From JARRLC01 sp050290865 (GTDB lineage Bacteria > Pseudomonadota > Alphaproteobacteria > Rhizobiales > Rhodomicrobiaceae), in NCBI GenBank assembly GCA_050290865.1, contig JBNKIW010000047.1:1-18575 (forward strand): 18,575 bases of DNA, in the 5' to 3' direction. The notes beneath the pieces were generated by a model. The model did no database searches, had not been told where the DNA came from, and saw only the letters and a list, made by a program, of their open reading frames with translations. Shown one piece after another: positions 15,501 through 18,575 of this stretch; position 1 is the first letter of the stretch; each line of letters starts with the position of its first letter. Both the position numbers and the translations under genes were made by a program.

Positions 15501-15847
15501 GTCACCGCCAGCCGCTTCTCCCGCCCCGCCCGCCGGATCGACAGCCGGATTTCTGTCCCCGCTGCCTTCTTCGACACCGCCGCGATGAATGTCTTGACGT
15601 TTTCGATCTCCACGCGATCAAGCGTGACCAGCACATCGCCCGCCTGCAGACCCGCCACCTCCGCCGGACCGCCGGGGACGGGCTTCACCACCTTCGCCCC
15701 GCGCGGTGCCTCCCAGCCCAGCTTATTCGCTTCCTCCTTGGTGAGGTCGGCAATCTCCACGCCCAGCCACCCGGCCCCGGCCTCCTGCGCCCGCACCGCG
15801 CCCGCCACCAGCACCAACCCCACAAACAGCATTGCAATGAAACGCAT
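12581..15847 (-). CDS. Exported PDZ-WD40-caspase-like protein (peptidase C14)
   Basis: The 1088-residue protein starts M-R-F-I-A-M with a signal peptide cleaved near residue 20 (V-R-A-Q). A PDZ domain (~24-115) follows, with W-L-G-V-E-I, G-G-P-A-E-V-A-G-L and G-D-V-L-V-T-L. About nine WD40 blades come next (~138-690), nearly identical to those of the gene at 449, then the G-E-W-V-M-W-T-P-Q-G-Y-Y module and an Ig-like stretch. The C14 caspase domain (~850-1080) has His933 in S-G-H-G and Cys984 in D-T-C-H-A-G, so it is probably active. PDZ domains of this kind usually bind exposed C-termini, which suggests envelope protein quality control or stress sensing as a role (inference). I chose the ATG at 15847 because it begins the signal peptide; the frame stays open to 16195 only because of high G+C. 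The caspase domain clearly differs from that of the other gene. Confidence 0.92.
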   Translation of the reverse strand: MRFIAMLFVGLVLVAGAVRAQEAGAGWLGVEIADLTKEEANKLGWEAPRGAKVVKPVPGGPAEVAGLQAGDVLVTLDRVEIENVKTFIAAVSKKAAGTEIRLSIRRAGREKRLAVTLAARPAQFAVAKPKAAEDAPIPMLDTGGHMALIRDIAFTPDGGQIVSASEDKVIRVWDVASGKTVRTFRGEAAPGSAGKVYAMALSPDGKWLAAGGWLPGAREDSDAIRLYDFASGRLVALLKGHENVVYGLAFSPDGRHLISGCADNTAIIWDVETKRLKHRLKGHRAEIYAVGFTADGARAVTGSLDHDLRLWSAASGALLATMTGHGDKVRSLAVDRQGRIASGDVSGKIRLWDGRTGKALKTFARQRGSGRALSFSKDGKWLLSGAAASVGPWPLHVYDTASGTETVTYRGHDNIVIATAISPDGRWAATGGGDNNEIHIWDLKTGERRLGADGQPLTLGGSGRQVWAVGVSADGRRIGWGNTWTSHTTLARNPLEYALTLPAGDAPLTEPVAAGDGAFLRARAELNGWSLDHRKGGHYGGDAILDIKLGGRVVKSIERGPTDGYQHRSYSFTPDGETIISGGSNGWLTAYDRAGNTLGDFTGHEGDVWAVTPSPDGRYLVSGADDQTLRLWNLKTRELLVTLFRGTDGEWVMWTPQGYYAASGPGAELIGWQINRGPENAADYVTAAQLRSRLNRPDIVAKAIQLASAEEAVKQSPHTGFRLSDLLTQPVPRFRIVAPAANTTLTGGSAQLEIALEDTPVSVKLIRLQVNGVQIAEHQPASGPGFKPGTLKFPVPLAKGRNTIRVVAVNQDNLETPAEIMVTHDGEGALDKRGTLYILAIGVDKYPQLGRSCLALDGSTKIACDLRVAGADARSFAETMKARLGPLHDRVESLVLVNGGRRGEPTQDNILDALGMLRKATENDTVVMFVSGHGMNEGLVYNFLATEAAWGAGGLRISTVVPWTQFQQALAGAKGRRILFLDTCHAGNRYDDRLFGETYQANIIVYAAARWDQEALERADLGHGLFTYAIVEGVKGKAKNPAGEVRTEGLRDYLKDRVSELARAMKRQQMPQYYRGRDAGNYLLSQAK
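13745..15433 (-). repeat. Inverted-repeat arm 2: WD40 block
   Basis: This is the reverse-complement partner of 548-2251, with the exact 51-bp run at 14553-14603. It covers the WD40 part of the PDZ-WD40-caspase gene. Small indels separate the arms (1689 against 1704 bp), placed in blade loops and in frame. Confidence 0.85.
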
Positions 15848-16319
15848 CGTGCCCCCGCCAAAGGCTGAATGATTTCCGCCGAAGTCTACCATGCCGGACG
15901 CGGATGCCGAGGGCAATGCGCCCCGCCTGCCAGGGACGATAGTTCCGTCCGCTCCGCCTTGCGCAATGAAACGCCGCAGCACCTGCTCGAAGCCGAGCAC
16001 ATCTGCCTCAGGACCGCCCGGATGTCGGCCCGGAAGGCCGGCATCCCGAAAATGCCGATGCCCCGCGCCCAGGCCGACATCATCTGAGCGCCGCCGATGG
16101 CGGCCGCCAAGAGCAATCGTGCCTCTCCCAAGGAGGAGCTTCTCACCCTCGTCGGGCGGCGCAAAGCAGCGGCCAACGCGGCGCGCAGTGTTCACGGACG
16201 CCGCCGCCTACCGAAGCCGAAGGAATGGCCGGGAGGTGCAGAACGTCCTGGCGCGTGACATCGGCCGAGCTGCACCAAGGGAAATAGCGCACCCGAGATG
16301 CAACCTTCCTGGGCAGCCA
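15848..16319. other. Upstream region of the PDZ-WD40-caspase gene
   Basis: No convincing gene is present. Several frames are open because of base composition. One short plus-strand frame (16097-16258, 53 codons) gives a basic, alanine-rich peptide without a ribosome binding site; I do not call it. Promoter elements for the minus-strand caspase gene should lie near 15860-15950, but I could not identify them. A G-rich run (GGCGGGGG) before the ATG at 15847 is the only candidate binding site. Confidence 0.4.
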
Positions 16320-16390
16320 TTTTCGAATGACCGATATTGAGCGTATAATTGCCGCGATCTTGGAGCACCGTCAGAGTCGGTTATTGGAGC
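16320..16390 (+). repeat. Degenerate 71-bp intergenic repeat, copy 5 of 5
   Basis: All three anchors are recognisable: TTTTCGAATGAC (16320-16331), a TAATTGCCGCGAT middle block (16346-16358) and TTGGAGC (16384-16390). A second TTGGAGCACCG lies inside the copy (16360-16370). It lies between the PDZ-WD40-caspase gene and the LprI-like gene. The rest of the gap, 16391-16630, shows nothing I can name. Confidence 0.6.
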
Positions 16391-16619
16391 AGAGCAACTT
16401 CTCATCCGGGTACGCCCTCGCTCGCAGCCCAGCCGCCGATATCGTTCTTCTACGTGCCGGAGAAGTCTGTGTGGGGCGCACAAAGGCGGCATAGCGGTAT
16501 GGCGAAGAATGGGGAGCGCAAACGATGGTGTTGCATGCCTGTCGGCGCGGTTCAGCGATCCCCTCCTCAGGTAACTTAATGTTATGATCTTATGTTTCTA
16601 CTGAGTGTGCTCAATTTCT

Positions 16620-16623
16620 GGAG
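16620..16623 (+). promoter_or_regulatory. Ribosome binding site deciding the start at 16631
   Basis: GGAG lies 7 bases before the ATG at 16631, which starts a clean signal peptide. The in-frame ATG at 16592 has no such site. Confidence 0.5.
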
Positions 16624-16630
16624 TTCGATA

Positions 16631-16975
16631 ATGCGAAAATTTCTCCAGATCGTTTTTGCCGGTGCGGTAGCCATCTTGTCAACGAATACTGCGCAGGCTC
16701 AAAGCCCAAGCTTCTCCTGCCGTGGCGTCCATCGTTGCCCAGAAGTCACCATTTGCGCAACACCAGAACTGGCCCGGCTCGACAGCATCATGGCTGGCTT
16801 ATATTTTTCTCTGCAGGGATTGGCCTCCAGACCCGAGGCCCGCGCGCTGCTCGCCAATCAGCGAGCTTGGTTGGCTCAGCGAGACGATTGCGGCTGCAAT
16901 GCTTCCTGCTTGTTTGCCGCGTACCGCGAACGGATCCGCGACCTTCGGACCGTCACCGATATGTCCCCAGAATGA
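16631..16975 (+). CDS. LprI/DUF1311-like small secreted protein
   Basis: The 114-residue protein starts M-R-K-F-L with a signal peptide ending near residue 23 (A-Q-A). The mature part follows the lysozyme-inhibitor LprI-type (DUF1311) pattern: S-F-S-C, then I-C-A-T-P-E-L-A-R-L-D, then N-Q-R-A-W-L-A-Q-R-D-D-C, then S-C-L-F-A-A-Y-R-E-R-I-R-D-L at the end. Six cysteines in the mature part suggest disulfides in the periplasm. LprI is known as a lysozyme-inhibiting lipoprotein in mycobacteria; most proteobacterial members are untested, so that activity is only a possibility. This one has no lipobox at the cleavage site. The start at 16631 is preferred because of GGAG upstream. It converges on the secreted protein gene ending at 17002, with 26 bases between stops. 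Confidence 0.78.
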   Translation: MRKFLQIVFAGAVAILSTNTAQAQSPSFSCRGVHRCPEVTICATPELARLDSIMAGLYFSLQGLASRPEARALLANQRAWLAQRDDCGCNASCLFAAYRERIRDLRTVTDMSPE

Positions 16976-17001
16976 GCGCCGTCGGATCGCAACGATGCGG
17001 A

Positions 17002-17517
17002 CTATCGCATCGGTAAATCCGCTGGCCAGCATGCCGCCACCAGACGTGTCATCGCCGCGGTGCGAGGTAGCGCCAATAAGCGGTGCAGGGCAACGAACGT
17101 TATTGTCCGGGCGCCTGCAAGTGCTCTCCTGATCTCGAACTCGGTGCTCACAAACAGGACGCTCCAATCTCCCTCGAATTCGTTCCGCAATATATTCTCG
17201 GCGCGCAAGTGGAATGTGCGGCCATCGATGATCAGCATCGGCTGCGCCTGCTGCCTGAACATTTTGGCCGCCACAGACTCCGTGGCGAATCCGTGGACGT
17301 GGAGCCTCAGCTGACCGCTGGCGGCGGCGCAGCCAAGCGAGGCGACCGCACATTCTTCGGGGGCGGCGGCGTCCTCGCCGCAGGGCGGCCTGAAGAACAG
17401 CACCGTCGCCCCACCGTTCGCCAGCGGCCTGAAGTCGGATTTGAGCGCCTCCGACGCTACAACCGTGACGGGTGCGGAGATGGCGAGTGCTGCGACCGCC
17501 AGAAAGATCCGAAGCAT
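17002..17517 (-). CDS. Secreted protein of unknown function
   Basis: The 171-residue protein starts M-L-R-I-F-L with a signal peptide likely cleaved near residue 22-23 (V-V-A-S). Two cysteine-containing stretches (P-P-C-G-E-D and E-E-C-A-V-A-S-L-G-C) lie before the middle. The C-terminal third (D-G-R-T-F-H-L-R, then F-E-G-D-W-S-V, ending in A-A-M-T-R-L-V-A-A-C-W) resembles the layout of small proteobacterial periplasmic proteins that end in an A-L-x(n)-C helix, but I cannot name a family. The start at 17517 is fixed by AAGGAGA (17531-17525), 7 bases ahead; the in-frame ATG at 17544 lacks one. It converges with the LprI-like gene and diverges from the DUF4384 gene. Confidence 0.65.
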   Translation of the reverse strand: MLRIFLAVAALAISAPVTVVASEALKSDFRPLANGGATVLFFRPPCGEDAAAPEECAVASLGCAAASGQLRLHVHGFATESVAAKMFRQQAQPMLIIDGRTFHLRAENILRNEFEGDWSVLFVSTEFEIRRALAGARTITFVALHRLLALPRTAAMTRLVAACWPADLPMR

Positions 17518-17972
17518 GGCGCAATCTCCTTGAATGGGGCGCATACCGGCACATCAAAGCGCCGAAACGTGAAGCGTGCCCGCAGCAGCGCCGGTAGTCT
17601 GATCGATGGGCCGGAATTCAAACGATATGCGCGCACCTGTCTCGACGGGCTTAACGAGCAGGCATGGGGATGGGATACCGGACGAGGTGGTGGCACCGTT
17701 TCCGCGGGTTCTCGGTAATTGCTCATAAACGGTGGGGCGGCAATTCGCGACCGTGCCCTCGTGGACGCCCGCCGGCGGTGGCAGCCGTTGCACACCACGG
17801 CAACATTCCTTTCGGCATTTTGTGATACCGATCTTGGCAATCCGAACTTCGGTCGTCTTCGCCCCTCGGGGCAGAGCCGTGCCCGAAGGGACAATGCCGG
17901 ATAATTGACCGAAGCCCCGAGGCTGCTCGATCGGTAGGCGACAGGGGAGGGAAGTCAGCAAGGAAACAGCCT
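17518..17972. other. Divergent 455-bp region before the DUF4384 gene
   Basis: Promoters for the two flanking divergent secreted-protein genes should lie here, but none stands out. A minus-strand frame (17961-17554, 135 codons) ends in V-E-T-G-A-R-I-S-F-E-F-R-P, which recalls the end of CusF-type copper-binding proteins. Its N-terminal half has no signal peptide and no copper-binding W-P-A-M-T-M motif, so I do not call it a gene; a decayed one is possible. Confidence 0.3.
17525..17531 (-). promoter_or_regulatory. Strong ribosome binding site for the gene at 17517
   Basis: Minus-strand AAGGAGA is followed by 7 bases and then ATG. It decides the start of the secreted protein in favour of 17517. 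Confidence 0.65.
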
Positions 17973-18575
17973 ATGATGTTGATCCAGACTCTTTCGGTGC
18001 GCGGAACTTTCGCGCTTGTGCTTGCCGGTCTGCTGCTTGCGTCGAGTGCGGCTGCGGCACAGCAAGCAATCCCCCGCGATCTCTCGGTAGAACAAGTGCC
18101 AATCGCCGAAATTGGAGAAGGCAAAGAAGCCCCTGATTCAGACATCAAGGTTGACGCATGGGTTGATCATAAGGACGAGATCTACAGTCCTGGAGACACA
18201 TTGCAGCTCTATGTCAAAGCCAGCCGCGACACATACATCACAGTGCTGGATGTTGGCACGTCAGGAAAGGTGCACGTGATTTTCCCCAATGAATTTCAGC
18301 ACCAAAACAAGGTCGCGGCCCAGGAAGTCGTGCAAATTCCTCCTGAAGATGGCCGCTTCCAGTTCCGCGTGAAAGGCCCGGCAGGCCGCGAAGTGCTGAA
18401 GGTGTTCGCAACCGAGCGGCCTCTGGAGTGCCTCGATCCGCAGCGGCTGGCGAAATCCGGCCCCTATTACGAGGTGCCAGGCGAGCCCAAGGCGATTGCC
18501 CGCGACATCTCCGTCGAGCTAAAACGCAACCTCAAGGCCGTTTACGGCGTAGCGACCCGCTTCGTCACCATCCGC
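17973..18575 (+). CDS. Secreted DUF4384-domain protein (5' part, cut by window end)
   Basis: The frame is open from 17973 to the last base (201 codons, no stop). A signal peptide (hydrophobic to about residue 30, ending A-A-A-A-Q) is followed by a DUF4384 domain at ~55-145. Visible elements are Y-S-P-G-D-T-L-Q-L-Y-V-K-A-S-R-D, then T-V-L-D-V-G, then V-I-F-P-N, then I-P-P-E-D-G-R-F-Q-F, then V-L-K-V-F-A-T-E-R-P-L. As I recall, this domain occurs fused to, or encoded beside, C14 caspase domains in bacteria, so it may be the partner or regulator of the caspases here. AAGGAAA (17960-17966) serves either the ATG at 17973 or the next one at 17976. What follows the DUF4384 domain lies outside the window; another caspase or peptidoglycan-linked domain is possible. 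Confidence 0.8.
   Translation, partial: MMLIQTLSVRGTFALVLAGLLLASSAAAAQQAIPRDLSVEQVPIAEIGEGKEAPDSDIKVDAWVDHKDEIYSPGDTLQLYVKASRDTYITVLDVGTSGKVHVIFPNEFQHQNKVAAQEVVQIPPEDGRFQFRVKGPAGREVLKVFATERPLECLDPQRLAKSGPYYEVPGEPKAIARDISVELKRNLKAVYGVATRFVTIR

Noticed and set aside
12518..15868. A 1116-codon open frame on the plus strand opposite the PDZ-WD40-caspase gene
   Set aside because: It has no domain or signal, while the minus strand encodes clear PDZ, WD40 and caspase motifs. Long antisense frames are common in G+C-rich genes.
16097..16258. A 53-codon plus-strand frame coding a basic, alanine-rich peptide
   Set aside because: It has no ribosome binding site, no recognised family, and sits in a region where all frames are open.
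118..16400. Translated F-W-S motif shared by frames through the 71-bp repeat copies, suggesting a conserved small protein
   Set aside because: Differences between copies fall on all codon positions and one copy has an in-frame stop, so the similarity comes from the DNA repeat, not from protein coding.
17554..17961. A 135-codon minus-strand frame with a CusF-like ending (T-G-A-R-I-S-F-E-F)
   Set aside because: It has no signal peptide, copper-binding motif or ribosome binding site, and only the last ~30 residues resemble the family. A relic is possible but not supportable here.

Overview
The window is a G+C-rich chromosomal segment. Its codon choice, lack of introns and gene families point to a proteobacterium, most likely an alphaproteobacterium. 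That placement is inference from composition and family content; no rRNA, tRNA or ribosomal marker is present. I see no CRISPR array, intact insertion sequence or tRNA gene.

Layout, left to right. (1) 1-448 holds a degenerate repeat (118-188) and the remains of a vWA gene on the minus strand (229-359). (2) 449-3451 (+) encodes an exported WD40-propeller/caspase-like (peptidase C14) protein. (3) 3778-4089 (+) encodes a small three-helix membrane protein. (4) 9694-4352 (-) is a two-gene signalling operon: a CheB-CheR-PAS fusion, then, with no nucleotide between stop and start, a soluble PAS-PAS hybrid histidine kinase. (5) 9997-11223 (+) is a truncated relative of the CheB-CheR-PAS protein. (6) 11434-12291 (+) is a HEAT-like repeat protein. 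(7) 15847-12581 (-) is a second exported caspase-like protein, with PDZ, WD40 and C14 domains. (8) 16631-16975 (+) is a small LprI/DUF1311-like secreted protein, convergent with 17517-17002 (-), an unrecognised secreted protein. (9) 17973 to the window end (+) is the start of a secreted DUF4384 protein, a family often fused to or encoded beside C14 caspase domains.

The most striking structure is the pair of caspase genes. They point toward each other from the two sides of the window. Their WD40 halves are near-duplicates in inverted orientation (548-2251 against 13745-15433, with an exact 51-bp match at 1393-1443/14553-14603), while the N-terminal modules and caspase domains are unlike. Recombination between the blocks would invert the ~11.5 kb between them and exchange the caspase domains between a PDZ-bearing and a PDZ-free N-terminus. 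This is a hypothesis from geometry only.

The second unexplained structure is a ~71-bp degenerate direct repeat. It occurs five times in intergenic DNA (118, 4128, 11261, 12326, 16320), with outer anchors always 64 bp apart start to start; the left anchor is weak in the copy at 11261. It is not coding and I cannot assign it to a named family. Decayed gene pieces (vWA relic, truncated PAS protein) and the scattered repeat make this look like an accessory, recombining region.
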